Counted from the first letter of the stretch, positions 36,192 through 44,868 are shown. The stretch is 64,000 nucleotides of DNA from Saccharomonospora viridis DSM 43017 (GCF_000023865.1 NC_013159.1:3808001-3872000), one strand, 5' to 3'. The notes: generated by a model not told the origin, from the letters alone. Numbers and translations are program-made.

Positions 36192-37088
36192 TCACGCCGC
36201 GCCGACCGGCTCGCGTCGTGCTCCACCGTCGTCGGCGTCGTTCGTGCTCACCCTGGCCGCCCTGTTGCGCCACCACTCCACCACCCGACACACGAGGTAG
36301 ATCGTGAACGAGACGGCGGTGACGAAGAAGCTCACAGGCGCGCCCGGGGCGAGTGACAGCACGATGCCGCCGAGCGCGGCCAACTCGGCGAAGATCACGG
36401 ACAGGATCGTGGCGCGCAGCGGACTCGCCGTCACCCGGGCGGCGGCAGCGGCGGGCGTCACCATCAACGCCACCACCAACAACGCGCCGACGATCTGCAC
36501 CCCGAGCGCGGTGGCGACCCCGATGAGTACCGCGAACAGCGGTGCCAACAGTCGCCCCGGGACCCCACGCGCCGCCGCGACCACAGGATCCACACTGGAG
36601 AACAACAACGGCCGGTAGATGATCGCGAGCACCGCGAGCACGACACCGGCCGCGATCACCAACGTGGTCAGGTCGGTGGGTTCGATGGCCACGATCTGCC
36701 CCACCAGGATGCCGAATTTGTTGGACGCCCGGCCCGGGTAGTACCACAGCAGCAACACACCGAGTCCCAGTCCGAACGCGAGGATCACACCGATCACCGA
36801 GTCGCGATCGGACTCACGCCCTCCGAGCAGACCGAGCAACAGCGCGGCGATCACCGCGCCCGCCAGCGCGCCGTAGCTCACCCCGATGCCCAACAGCAGC
36901 GCGGCGGCGGCTCCGGTGAACGCCAACTCCGCCGTACCGTGCACGGCGAACGACATCCGGCGCATGACGATGAGTGGCCCCAACGTGCCCGCCACCAGCC
37001 CGAGTACGGCCGCGGCGAGCAAGGCCGTCTGCACGAAGTCGAATCCGAGCAGTTCCAGCGTCAGGTCGAAGTCGAACAACCGGTTCAT
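36192..37088 (-). CDS. znuB: Zinc/manganese ABC transporter permease
   Basis: This 298-residue membrane protein has eight or nine hydrophobic helices and the ABC-3 family pattern of ZnuB/MntB permeases (MRRMSFAVHGTAELAFTGAA near residue 45, then GRESDRDSVIGVILAFGLGLG). It forms the channel for divalent metal imported with ZnuC and ZnuA, encoded upstream. The ATG at 37088 gives MNRLFDFDLT. It follows znuC by 41 bases. The polar C-terminal tail after the last helix is rich in Arg and Asp. The Zur-box-like site before znuA argues for zinc rather than manganese. Confidence 0.92.
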   Translation of the reverse strand: MNRLFDFDLTLELLGFDFVQTALLAAAVLGLVAGTLGPLIVMRRMSFAVHGTAELAFTGAAAALLLGIGVSYGALAGAVIAALLLGLLGGRESDRDSVIGVILAFGLGLGVLLLWYYPGRASNKFGILVGQIVAIEPTDLTTLVIAAGVVLAVLAIIYRPLLFSSVDPVVAAARGVPGRLLAPLFAVLIGVATALGVQIVGALLVVALMVTPAAAAARVTASPLRATILSVIFAELAALGGIVLSLAPGAPVSFFVTAVSFTIYLVCRVVEWWRNRAARVSTNDADDGGARREPVGAA

Positions 37089-37129
37089 ACGAGAGCCTTC
37101 GAGTCGGTGAGTGGGCGCGGCGAGCGGCT

Positions 37130-37963
37130 TCAAAAATGGTGTACTTCGTCCTCGCAGAGCGCGCTGTGCGCGCCCGCGACGTGGATCTGGCCGCCGATCC
37201 TGACGACCTCGACCCGAGAACAGTACAATTCAGACAGTGTCCGGGACGTCATCACTTCGTCGGGTGTGCCGATGCGGAACCGACCGTCGACGAGGTAGAG
37301 CACCCGGTCGACGTAAGGCAGGATCGGGTTGATCTCGTGGGTGACGAACAACACCGCCGTGTCGGCCGCACGTCTGCGCTCGTCGATGAGCTCGGCGACC
37401 ACACGCTGGTGGGCGAGGTCGAGCGAGGCCAACGGTTCGTCACACAGCAGCACCTCGGGTTCACCGACGAGTGCCTGCGCCACCCGAAGCCGCTGTTGTT
37501 CACCACCGGAGAGCTTGTACACCGGCGAGTCCGCGTACCGCTGGGCACCCACGGCTTCGATGGCCGCGTCGATCCGGGCACGTCGCCGCCGCAGGCCACG
37601 CAGTCCGAACCCCCATCGGTGTCCGTCGAGGCCGAGTCCGACGAGGTCCCGGCCCCGCAGCGTCAGACCGTCGTCCACAGCCCGCTGCTGCGGCACGTAA
37701 CCGATGCGCTCGCTGCCCCGTCCGGGTGGACGTCCCGCCACGGTGACCGTGCCCGCACTCAGCGGTTGCAATCCCAGCAGAACCCGCAGCAGGCTGGTCT
37801 TCCCCGAACCGTTCGGGCCGAGCACGGCCAGGAACTCGCCGGGAGCGACAGTGAGATCGAGACCCGACCACAGCGTCCGTTCCCCGAAACGCAGCGCCGC
37901 GTCCTCGATCTCGATGGCGGCACCGTCCGCTGTCGTCACGTCCACTCGGTCAATCCCACTCAC
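37130..37963 (-). CDS. znuC: Zinc/manganese ABC transporter ATP-binding protein
   Basis: This 277-residue ATPase has Walker A LGPNGSGKTS near residue 48, the signature LSGGEQQRLRVAQAL near 152, Walker B EVLLCDEPLASLDL and the switch histidine in LFVTHEINP. It powers the metal importer. The GTG at 37963 overlaps the znuA stop (GTGA), so the two are translationally coupled. The last residues CEDEVHHF could bind metal, which is unusual and might act in feedback (speculative). Confidence 0.94.
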   Translation of the reverse strand: MSGIDRVDVTTADGAAIEIEDAALRFGERTLWSGLDLTVAPGEFLAVLGPNGSGKTSLLRVLLGLQPLSAGTVTVAGRPPGRGSERIGYVPQQRAVDDGLTLRGRDLVGLGLDGHRWGFGLRGLRRRRARIDAAIEAVGAQRYADSPVYKLSGGEQQRLRVAQALVGEPEVLLCDEPLASLDLAHQRVVAELIDERRRAADTAVLFVTHEINPILPYVDRVLYLVDGRFRIGTPDEVMTSRTLSELYCSRVEVVRIGGQIHVAGAHSALCEDEVHHF

Positions 37964-38928
37964 TTGTCCAGGGCCTTCGCGAGCGCGTCGATCTGACCGC
38001 CCATCCAGGCGATGTAGTCGGTCTGTCGCTCCGGCAGGGTCTCGGTGACGTCGACGACCGGTGTCCCGGCCTGCTCGGCCGCTCCGACGACGTTCTCCGT
38101 CGCGGGGGTGGTCGTCTGCACGTTGCGCACCACCACGTCGACCTCGTCCTCCACGAGTTCCAGCATCTGCTGTTGGGCGGCGGGAGGCACGTCGGTCTCG
38201 TTCTCGACCGCCGCGGCGAACTCGTGCGGGGTGGCGTCCTCCAGGCCGGCGGCGGCGAGCAGGTGATGGGCGATCGGCTCGGTCGCGACGACCTTCGCCC
38301 CCGCGTGCTCCTCGGCGACCCGTTCGACGTCGTGCCTGAGTCCGTCGATGCGCTCGGCGAAGTCGGCGGCGTTCCTGTCGAAGACGTCACTCTGTCGCGG
38401 CAGCAGTTCGCCGAGCTCGGCCGCCACCCTTTCGGCGACGGCGTTGGTCACCTCCAGGTCGTACCACACGTGTTCGTTCCCGTGCTCGTGCCCATGCGAG
38501 TGATGCCCGTGCTCGTGCGAGTGATCACCGTGATCTTCATGACCGTCGTGGGCGCCGGCCTGTTCGACGGCGACGACCGCGGGAACGTCGGCCCCCTCGG
38601 CGAGTTGGGCGAAGAAGTCGTCGTACCCACCGCCGTTGTAGACGAGCAGCTCGGCCGACCTCACCTCCGCGGCGTCGGCCGCGGCGGCCTGATAGGAGTG
38701 CGGATCGGCGGCGGCGTCGCTGATGATGGGGATCACCTCGACGTGGTCACCCCCGACGGCGGCGACCACGCTGGCCCACACGTTGGTGGAGGTCACCACC
38801 CGCACCTTGCCGTCCTCAGCACCACCACCTTCACCACCACAAGCGGATGCACCCATGGCCAGCACGGCTGACAACGAAAGACCAGCGAGCAGACGGCGAC
38901 GGCGGACGGCTTGCATCGAAGACCCCAT
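37960..38928 (-). CDS. znuA: Zinc ABC transporter substrate-binding lipoprotein
   Basis: This 322-residue protein binds zinc outside the cell and delivers it to ZnuBC. A signal peptide ends near the cysteine of MGASACGG, consistent with lipoprotein processing. Residues about 124-151 form a His/Asp/Glu-rich loop (HDGHEDHGDHSHEHGHHSH), typical of ZnuA rather than of manganese-specific homologues. Conserved metal ligands fall in DPHSYQ, ADP-like HVWYD, and EPIAHHLLAAAG. A second ATG at 38916 would shorten it by four residues. The gene leads a znuA-znuC-znuB operon and has a Zur-box-like site directly before it. Confidence 0.94.
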   Translation of the reverse strand: MGSSMQAVRRRRLLAGLSLSAVLAMGASACGGEGGGAEDGKVRVVTSTNVWASVVAAVGGDHVEVIPIISDAAADPHSYQAAAADAAEVRSAELLVYNGGGYDDFFAQLAEGADVPAVVAVEQAGAHDGHEDHGDHSHEHGHHSHGHEHGNEHVWYDLEVTNAVAERVAAELGELLPRQSDVFDRNAADFAERIDGLRHDVERVAEEHAGAKVVATEPIAHHLLAAAGLEDATPHEFAAAVENETDVPPAAQQQMLELVEDEVDVVVRNVQTTTPATENVVGAAEQAGTPVVDVTETLPERQTDYIAWMGGQIDALAKALDK

Positions 38929-38937
38929 CCCGGTTAT

Positions 38938-38953
38938 TGGAAATGATTTTCGA
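38938..38953 (-). promoter_or_regulatory. Zur box-like operator before znuA
   Basis: The plus-strand sequence TGGAAATGATTTTCGA is a near-palindrome close to the actinobacterial Zur consensus TGAAAATGATTTTCA. It lies ten bases before the znuA start, suited to block transcription when zinc-loaded Zur binds. It is the site's similarity to the consensus, not an experiment, that supports this call. Confidence 0.75.
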
Positions 38954-39063
38954 TATCACTGTACAGGACGGACCCGTGGTTCGCCCACCGGTCGAGTGAA
39001 TTAAGCTGCTACTGAAAGCAACCATGTGATGCACGCTGTCCACCGCTTCTGCTGTGGCTTCTG

Positions 39064-39076
39064 AACCGTTACGGTT
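39064..39076. promoter_or_regulatory. Inverted repeat before the LacI regulator gene (possible autoregulatory site)
   Basis: AACCGT-T-ACGGTT is a perfect inverted repeat ending six bases before the ATG of the LacI-family gene. LacI-family proteins often bind such repeats near their own promoters. The odd spacing (single central base) is not the commonest LacI operator geometry, so this is tentative. Confidence 0.4.
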
Positions 39077-39081
39077 TGTTC

Positions 39082-40182
39082 ATGAACCGGCCGATGCGAA
39101 CTAGGCGGCAAGCAACACTCGCTTCCCTCGCCGCCGAACTGGGCGTGTCCAGGACCACAGTGTCCAATGCGTACAACCGGCCGGACCAATTGTCGCCGGA
39201 GTTGCGCCGACGGGTCCTGGAGACAGCCCGCCGACTCGGATATCCCGGCCCCGACCCGGTGGCCAGGTCGCTGCGTACCCGCAAGGCGGGCGCCGTGGGA
39301 CTCCTCCTCACCGAGAACCTGTCCTACGCCTTCCGCGATCCCGCCGCCGTGGGCGTACTCGAGGGGCTCGCACTCGCCTGTGAGAAAGCGGGCGTCGGTC
39401 TGCACCTCGTCCCCGCCAGCCCCGGCCGGGAGGAGGTCGCCGCCGTACACCGCGCGGGAGTCGACGGGTTCGTCGTGTACTCGGTGCCCGACGACGACCC
39501 CCACCTCGAAGCCGTCCTCTCCCGACCGGTACCCACCGTCATCATCGACCAGCCCCAGCTCGACAACGTCGACCGCGTGGCCCCTGACGACGAGGACGCC
39601 ATCGTGCGGGTCGCCAACCACGTCGTCGGCCTCGGCCATCGACAGATCGGCGTGCTGTGCATGCGACTGGCACGCGACCGCAACGACGGTTTCGTCCCCC
39701 TGGAGCGGCAGCAGCAGGCCCGCTACCACGTGCAGCGTGCCCGCCTGGCCGCGCTGGCGAAGACGTTCGAAGCCGCGGGAGTCGACTGGAACACCGTGCC
39801 CGTGGTCGAACGCTTCAACCACACCGTCGACGACGGCGCCACCGCGGCGAGGCAGTTGCTCGACGCCCATCCACGCGTCACCGCGATCATCTGCACCTCC
39901 GACATCCTCGCCCTCGGAGCGCTCGCCGAAGCCGGCAGGCGGGGCCTGCGGGTCCCCGCCGACCTGACTATCACCGGTTTCGACGGCATCGCCGAAGCCT
40001 CACGGGCTGGCCTCACCACCGTGCACCAGCCCGTACTGGAGAAGGGCAAGGCCGCAGGGAAACTCCTGCTGGAGGCCAACGAACGGGTCGAGCCAAAAGT
40101 GATCACCCTGCCCACCGAACTGCGGATCGGAACCACGTCAGCGCCGCCGCGCACAGCCGAGGAACAGTGGTTCGGCCCTTGA
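39082..40182 (+). CDS. LacI-family transcriptional regulator
   Basis: This 366-residue protein has a LacI helix-turn-helix at residues 12-35 (TLASLAAELGVSRTTVSNAYN) and a hinge region rich in proline. It is followed by a periplasmic-binding-protein-like sensor domain (GAVGLLLTENL, TAIICTSDILALGAL, LTITGFDGIAEASRAGLTT). It should repress or activate genes in response to a sugar or another small ligand. No sugar transport or catabolism gene is adjacent, so the target is unknown. The ATG at 39082 is preferred over the TTG at 39076. The region upstream is 153 bases from the divergent znuA. Confidence 0.93.
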   Translation: MNRPMRTRRQATLASLAAELGVSRTTVSNAYNRPDQLSPELRRRVLETARRLGYPGPDPVARSLRTRKAGAVGLLLTENLSYAFRDPAAVGVLEGLALACEKAGVGLHLVPASPGREEVAAVHRAGVDGFVVYSVPDDDPHLEAVLSRPVPTVIIDQPQLDNVDRVAPDDEDAIVRVANHVVGLGHRQIGVLCMRLARDRNDGFVPLERQQQARYHVQRARLAALAKTFEAAGVDWNTVPVVERFNHTVDDGATAARQLLDAHPRVTAIICTSDILALGALAEAGRRGLRVPADLTITGFDGIAEASRAGLTTVHQPVLEKGKAAGKLLLEANERVEPKVITLPTELRIGTTSAPPRTAEEQWFGP

Positions 40183-40220
40183 AAGACACCTAACGCACCG
40201 ATCGGGCAGGAGTAAGCCCC

Positions 40221-40712
40221 ATGACCGCGATCGACCTCCTACTCGAACGCAACAGACGCCTCGGCAACATCGTGCCGGGCGACCGCTCCTCACCGAGGCC
40301 GTCACTTCGTATAGCCATCCTGACCTGCATGGACGCACGCATCCGCGTGTTCGAGATCTTCGGACTGCTGCAGGGCGAGTCGCACGTGTTGCGTAATGCC
40401 GGTGGCATCGTCACCGACGACGCGATCCGTTCACTCGCCCTGAGCCAGCGCAAACTCGGCACGCGGGAGATCCTGATCATGCAGCACACCGACTGCGGGT
40501 TGAACGCGGTCACCGAGGACAGCTTCAAGGACGAGCTGGAGGAGGCCAGCGGTATGCGCCCACCGTGGGCCGTCGAGGCGTTCCGCGACGTCGACGCCAA
40601 CGTGCGGCAATCGATCCAACGGGTCAAGCGCAATCCGTACCTGCTGCACACCGACCTCGTACGCGGCTTCGTCTACGAGGTGCACACCGGCGTGCTTCGC
40701 GAAGTAGTCTGA
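40221..40712 (+). CDS. Beta-class carbonic anhydrase
   Basis: This 163-residue enzyme interconverts CO2 and bicarbonate. The zinc ligands are C36 in ILTCMDAR with D38 and R40, plus H88 and C91 in MQHTDCGL. The short form of about 163 residues matches the actinobacterial Rv1284-like group. It lies 34 bases before mutY on the same strand but with no functional link that I can see. The ATG at 40221 gives MTAIDLLLERN. Confidence 0.93.
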   Translation: MTAIDLLLERNRRLGNIVPGDRSSPRPSLRIAILTCMDARIRVFEIFGLLQGESHVLRNAGGIVTDDAIRSLALSQRKLGTREILIMQHTDCGLNAVTEDSFKDELEEASGMRPPWAVEAFRDVDANVRQSIQRVKRNPYLLHTDLVRGFVYEVHTGVLREVV

Positions 40713-40746
40713 TCCCCTTACCCACGATCGGGTTAGTCTTCCGGGG

Positions 40747-41628
40747 ATGTCCATAGACCCCCAGACACTGCTCGACTGGTTCGACGCCAACGCGCGGGAC
40801 CTGCCGTGGCGCCACGCCGACTGCACCCCATGGGGCGTGCTCGTCAGCGAGATCATGCTGCAACAGACCCCCGTGGCCAGGGTGCTGCCGGTGTGGCGGC
40901 AGTGGATGGAACGCTGGCCGAAACCGGCCGATCTCGCGGCGGCCTCCCAGGGCGAGGTGCTACGGGCGTGGGGCAAACTCGGCTACCCACGACGGGCGCT
41001 GCGGCTGCACACCGCCGCCAACACCATCGTCGCCGAACACGGGGGTGAGGTGCCCGCCGACGTCGACACACTGTTGAGCCTGCCCGGCATCGGCGCGTAC
41101 ACCGCGCGAGCGGTGGCCGCCTTCGCCTACGGCAGGCGTGCACCCGTGGTGGACACCAACGTTCGTAGGGTGGTTGCCAGAGCCGTCCACGGGGCCGCCG
41201 AAGCCGGTCCGCCCTCGACCAAGCGGGACCTCGACGACGTGGAGGCGTTGCTGCCGGACGGCCCCGACGAAGCCCGTGCCGCACGGTTCTCAGCGGCGTT
41301 GATGGAACTCGGCGCACTGGTGTGCATAGCCCGCAAACCACGGTGCGACGACTGTCCGCTGTTCGCCGACTGCGCCTGGCAGAAGGCGGGCCGACCTGCG
41401 TATACGGGCCCCACCAGGCCCACGCAACGCTACAGCGGCACCGACCGACACGTGCGTGGTCTGCTACTCGACGTGCTCCGTGGCACCACCGGTCCGGTGG
41501 AGAAGGCACAGCTCGATCTCGCTTGGCCGAAGGCGGGACAACGCGACGCGTGCCTGGCCTCGTTGCTCAGTGACGGATTGGTGGAGCAAACGGCTGATGG
41601 ACGGTTCGCCCTACCCGGCGAGCATTGA
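40747..41628 (+). CDS. mutY: A/G-specific adenine DNA glycosylase
   Basis: This 293-residue protein removes adenine mispaired with 8-oxoguanine. It carries the helix-hairpin-helix and catalytic region LLSLPGIGAYTARAVA...VVDTNVRRV, the catalytic glutamate segment VSEIMLQQTPV, and the iron-sulfur cluster motif C-x6-C-x2-C-x5-C (CIARKPRCDDCPLFADC). It lacks the C-terminal NUDIX-like domain of E. coli MutY, which recognises 8-oxoG; the remaining 60 residues are helical. Such shorter MutY forms are normal in actinobacteria. The start is the ATG at 40747. Confidence 0.95.
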   Translation: MSIDPQTLLDWFDANARDLPWRHADCTPWGVLVSEIMLQQTPVARVLPVWRQWMERWPKPADLAAASQGEVLRAWGKLGYPRRALRLHTAANTIVAEHGGEVPADVDTLLSLPGIGAYTARAVAAFAYGRRAPVVDTNVRRVVARAVHGAAEAGPPSTKRDLDDVEALLPDGPDEARAARFSAALMELGALVCIARKPRCDDCPLFADCAWQKAGRPAYTGPTRPTQRYSGTDRHVRGLLLDVLRGTTGPVEKAQLDLAWPKAGQRDACLASLLSDGLVEQTADGRFALPGEH

Positions 41629-41688
41629 CAAACAACTCGGAGTAGTTGGGAAGATCCTCACCACGCTGTTAGCGAGGGAGAGATCACC

Positions 41689-42624
41689 ATGCCCGGGAAA
41701 CGCTCCATCGACCGTCGCACACTGCTACTCCGCTCAGGTCTCGCCGTCACAGCCATGGGCACCGCCCTGGCAGCGGTACCCGCACAGGCCTCCGCCACCG
41801 ACAGCCGTCGAGTGGAGGCTCCACACATCTACGACACGGGCAACTGGCAGGCCCGGCCGCCACGCGAGCCCATCACCCTGCTCAACCACCCGCCCACCTA
41901 CATCGTCGTGCACCACACGGTGGAGCCGGGTAACACCGACGACTACTCACTCGACCGTGCGTTCGCGATCTCCCGCAGCATCCAGAACTTCCACATGGAC
42001 TCGAACGGGTGGATCGACACCGGACAACAGTTCACGATCAGCCGTGGCGGCTACATCACCGAAGGCCGACACCGGAGTCTCGAAGCCCTCACGGGCGGCA
42101 CCCAGCATGTCCTGGGCGCCAACGTCGCCAACCACAACAGCGAGGTCATCGGCATCGAGAACGAGGGCCTCTACATGGAGGTCGACGTCCCGCAGACCCT
42201 GTGGGACTCGCTCGTCTCGCTCGTGGCGTACATAGCGTCGCAGTACAACATCAGCCCCGAGATGATTCGCGGGCATCGGGACTTCAACTCCACCGCATGT
42301 CCCGGCGACGTGTTGTACGCGCGCCTGCCGGAACTGCGGCAGGCCGTGGCCGACCGGCTCGGCGTGTCCTTCCGCGAACCCGGTTCGACGCCCCTGCTGC
42401 GGCCCGGCGACAGGAGTGAAGACGTGCTGCTGGCGCAGCGTCGGCTGCGGGCGCACGGCTACGACGTGCCCGCCCACGGCGTGTTCGACCAAGCCACCCG
42501 GGAAGCGGTGGCGGCGTTCGCCGCGAGCAACGGATTGGCGCAGCCCACCTGCCAGGCCTGCGCCCACACCGAGGAACGCGGCTATCTCGGCCGCGACGTG
42601 TGGGAATTGCTGACCCCACGGTAA
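41689..42624 (+). CDS. Tat-exported N-acetylmuramoyl-L-alanine amidase with peptidoglycan-binding domain
   Basis: This 311-residue protein has a twin-arginine signal (DRRTLLLRSGLAV) and a cleavage site after about residue 38. Residues about 50-220 form an Amidase_2 domain with zinc ligands in YIVVHHTVE and GHRDFNSTACPGD; HRD and CPG are the family signatures. A peptidoglycan-binding domain follows (LLRPGDRSEDVLLAQRRLRAHG...FDQATREAVAAF). It probably cleaves the peptide from muramic acid and acts in cell-wall turnover. GAGGGAGAG lies at 41672-41683, before the ATG at 41689. A strong hairpin follows the stop. Confidence 0.93.
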   Translation: MPGKRSIDRRTLLLRSGLAVTAMGTALAAVPAQASATDSRRVEAPHIYDTGNWQARPPREPITLLNHPPTYIVVHHTVEPGNTDDYSLDRAFAISRSIQNFHMDSNGWIDTGQQFTISRGGYITEGRHRSLEALTGGTQHVLGANVANHNSEVIGIENEGLYMEVDVPQTLWDSLVSLVAYIASQYNISPEMIRGHRDFNSTACPGDVLYARLPELRQAVADRLGVSFREPGSTPLLRPGDRSEDVLLAQRRLRAHGYDVPAHGVFDQATREAVAAFAASNGLAQPTCQACAHTEERGYLGRDVWELLTPR

Positions 42625-42629
42625 GCACC

Positions 42630-42667
42630 CCGGGGACCGCGTTTAGCCCGCTGAACGTGGTCCCCGG
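42630..42667 (+). terminator. Strong hairpin terminator after the amidase gene
   Basis: CCGGGGACC (42630-42638) pairs with GGTCCCCGG (42659-42667), and the inner CGTTTAGC pairs with GCTGAACG with one G-T wobble. This gives a stem of about 17 pairs six bases after the stop. No U run follows, so it may act as a transcript-stabilising or rho-assisted terminator. Confidence 0.6.
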
Positions 42668-42680
42668 CCCCTGCCGACGA

Positions 42681-42698
42681 CGTTTAGCGGGCTAAACG
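42681..42698. repeat. Perfect palindrome CGTTTAGC-GG-GCTAAACG
   Basis: An 8-base inverted repeat with a two-base centre. Its arm CGTTTAGC recurs within the neighbouring hairpin at 42640-42647, so the two elements share a core. It may be a dispersed palindromic repeat. Confidence 0.6.
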
Positions 42699-43067
42699 CG
42701 GCAAGGGACCCACAGACCGGTCCTCGCCCCACCAAGTTCGACGTGCGCCGGGCCCTCCGGCGCTTTCTCTCACCTCCTCCTTCGATCTTCACGACTTTCG
42801 ACCTTCGATGCGCCCGAGGACGGGCCGTAGGCGGAAAGCCGCCACCTCGCCCGTGGTGATATCGGGCGGAGTGTGCCGATACCGCACTCCCGATGCAGAC
42901 GAGCGACAAGCCGGACGCGGACTCCCACCCGGTCCGCACCCGTCTCGGTCAGCCACGACCGCGGCCAGCGTGGACAACACCGTCGCTTCGGCAACCTGTC
43001 CGAACTTTCCCCAGGTCACCCGCGGTGCGTGACAGCGAAATTCGATGTTGCTATCATCACATCATAG

Positions 43068-43084
43068 AGTTAATGGCATTAACT
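43068..43084. promoter_or_regulatory. Probable TetR-type operator before the membrane-protein gene
   Basis: AGTTAAT-GGC-ATTAACT is a perfect 7-base inverted repeat about 70 bases before the start at 43153. The same core GTTAATGGC(A/T)TTAAC recurs at 44852-44868 before the TetR gene, so a common regulator is likely. Confidence 0.7.
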
Positions 43085-43152
43085 CAGTAACTGCCGTTTT
43101 CTGTTTGCGGCGGGAATTCGGGCAACACGCCTCAATCACTGGGGGAGGAAAA

Positions 43153-44040
43153 GTGGATCCTTTGACACTCGCAGGGCGGGCTGTCTCCTTCCTGGTCGGC
43201 TACCTGACCCAGGTGGCCTCCGGAGTGGTGCAGCGAACGCAGCACTCCGCCGCCGAAACGCTCTACGACCTCATCGCCGCCCGGCTACGCGGAACGCCCG
43301 CCGGACAGCAGATCCTCGGCAACCTGGAGACCAACCCCGAAGACGATCAGGCCGCTCACGACGCGAAACAGATACTGGCCACGGAAGCTCAGCACGACCA
43401 GACTTTCGCCACGGAACTCAGCCGAGCCATGCACAACGTATGGCACACACTGGGCGGCGTCTCCGAGTCCACCGTCGAACAGGTCAACATCACCACGTCC
43501 GGCGCAACCATGAGAAAATCCGTCATCGCTGCCGGCAACGTCGACCAATCACGACGTCAGACGAAGATCTCGTTCGGCGGTTTGGGCATCATCGCCGCGA
43601 TTGTGTTGCTGGGTGGAACCGGATCGGTCATCGCCGTGAGTCTCGGAAGCGATGATGTCGGACCGATCGGGGCCGATCCCGGCGAAGCGGGAGCCAGAGA
43701 GACGGCTGAAACCTTCGTCGACGCGGTCGGGTCAAACGACACGGAGCTACTCTGCGACCTCCTCATGCCCGAAACGGTTGACATGCTCGAGATCAGTGCG
43801 AGACGTCCGTGCTCGGAAGTCTTCACTTACCTCATGGAGGAAGTCCCGTACGAGGCGAGGCAGAAGACCCAACAGGCGGAGGTCCTCTCGCTGGACATGC
43901 AGCCACAGCACCGCGCCCTCGCCGTCGTCGGCATCCCGGGCTCCGAGGAGGACCCCTACGAACTTCACCTGCGATACAAGGACGATCGGTGGCGTGTGGA
44001 CGCGGACCGATACAAGACGCTCCAGTTCGGCACTTGGTGA
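43153..44040 (+). CDS. Single-span membrane protein of unknown function
   Basis: I do not recognise the family. The 295-residue protein has a cytoplasmic helical N-terminal region (about 1-130), a single transmembrane segment at about 142-162 (GLGIIAAIVLLGGTGSVIAVSL), and an extracellular domain with the pattern of small NTF2/SnoaL-like folds (AGARETAETFVDAVGSNDTELLCDLLMPETVDML...DDRWRVDADRY). Two cysteines, one in LLCDLL and one in RPCSEV, could form a disulfide. The GTG at 43153 has GGGGGAGGAAAA directly upstream, which settles the start; the open frame continues to 43045 without a ribosome-binding site. A TetR-type operator lies upstream. Confidence 0.75.
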   Translation: MDPLTLAGRAVSFLVGYLTQVASGVVQRTQHSAAETLYDLIAARLRGTPAGQQILGNLETNPEDDQAAHDAKQILATEAQHDQTFATELSRAMHNVWHTLGGVSESTVEQVNITTSGATMRKSVIAAGNVDQSRRQTKISFGGLGIIAAIVLLGGTGSVIAVSLGSDDVGPIGADPGEAGARETAETFVDAVGSNDTELLCDLLMPETVDMLEISARRPCSEVFTYLMEEVPYEARQKTQQAEVLSLDMQPQHRALAVVGIPGSEEDPYELHLRYKDDRWRVDADRYKTLQFGTW

Positions 44041-44047
44041 CCCCGGG

Positions 44048-44776
44048 TCACGAATCACCCGTCTCCGCCTTGCCGGGCGGTTCGTACTCGATGCCGAGCA
44101 GTTCGCAGACCCCTCGGCACATGCGCTCGTGCATGGGGGTCATGTCGGTGAACGTGGCGCTCATGAGGCCGAAGACGTCGAAGGACATCGAGGCGTACAT
44201 CCGCGACCAGCACTCGATGAACACGAGGATCGCACCGAGCGGCATCCGCTCCAGACCGACGAGGGCGCGGTAGCTGTCCAGCTGTTTCTGGAGTGCGGGC
44301 TCCAGTTCACTCTCCGCGGGCACGTCGAAGGGACGTTGCCGCCACAACCGGAGGTAGGGCTCACCGAAGGTCCCACCGATCTTGACCGTCCAGGCCTTGG
44401 CGATCTCTCGGTACACGTCGTCGACCGTGGGCGACGGGACGCCGAAGACGAACCCGTACTCCGCCCGGTTCTTCGCGGCCCAACCGGTGAAAGCCCGGAT
44501 CATGGCGATGAGCTGTCGGTCCGGGCGTTCGGGGTGCTCCGCCGCGGCGGCTCTGAGTTCACCGACGAGCTCGCCGATCACGTCCTCGGCCAGCGTGTAG
44601 ATGAGGTCGTCGCGACTTTTGTAGTAGCGGTAGATGGCAGGCGGGGTGATCCCGACCTCCCGGGCGATAGCCGCCAACGTCACCGCGTCGATGCCACCCG
44701 ACACCAACAGGCGTCTGGCAGTGCGTCGCAGGTCGCGATCCAATGCCGCACGCAGTCGTTCTCGTCGATTAGTCAC
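44048..44776 (-). CDS. TetR-family transcriptional regulator
   Basis: This 242-residue protein has an N-terminal helix-turn-helix (VTLAAIAREVGITPPAIYRYYKSRDDLI at residues about 25-52 in total) and a ligand-binding C-terminal domain of mixed helices. GGAGG lies four bases before the GTG at 44776; longer frames reach 44869. The adjacent gene is convergent, eight bases away. A 17-base inverted repeat at 44852-44868 lies upstream, probably its own operator, and an almost identical one lies before the membrane-protein gene at 43153. This suggests that the regulator controls both. Confidence 0.9.
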   Translation of the reverse strand: MTNRRERLRAALDRDLRRTARRLLVSGGIDAVTLAAIAREVGITPPAIYRYYKSRDDLIYTLAEDVIGELVGELRAAAAEHPERPDRQLIAMIRAFTGWAAKNRAEYGFVFGVPSPTVDDVYREIAKAWTVKIGGTFGEPYLRLWRQRPFDVPAESELEPALQKQLDSYRALVGLERMPLGAILVFIECWSRMYASMSFDVFGLMSATFTDMTPMHERMCRGVCELLGIEYEPPGKAETGDS

Positions 44777-44851
44777 CGCACCTCCGTTGTCTCGCAGCAT
44801 ACGCGAACCCCGGTGACATCGACCCGGTGGTTTGCTATGATTCATCCCAAA

Positions 44852-44868
44852 AGTTAATGGCTTTAACA
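44852..44868. promoter_or_regulatory. Probable TetR operator before the TetR gene
   Basis: AGTTAATGGCTTTAACA carries GTTAA and TTAAC half-sites with a five-base spacer, the same arrangement as the site at 43068-43084. It lies 76 bases before the TetR start, within the likely promoter. Confidence 0.65.

Larger units (their letters stand above)
42625..43152. other. 528-base intergenic region with hairpins and a regulatory repeat
   Basis: No gene is supported. The left side holds two stem-loops (42630-42667 and 42681-42698) and the right side the inverted repeat at 43068-43084 with the promoter region of the next gene. The middle, about 42720-43020, has frames on both strands without recognisable similarity. 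Confidence 0.65.
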
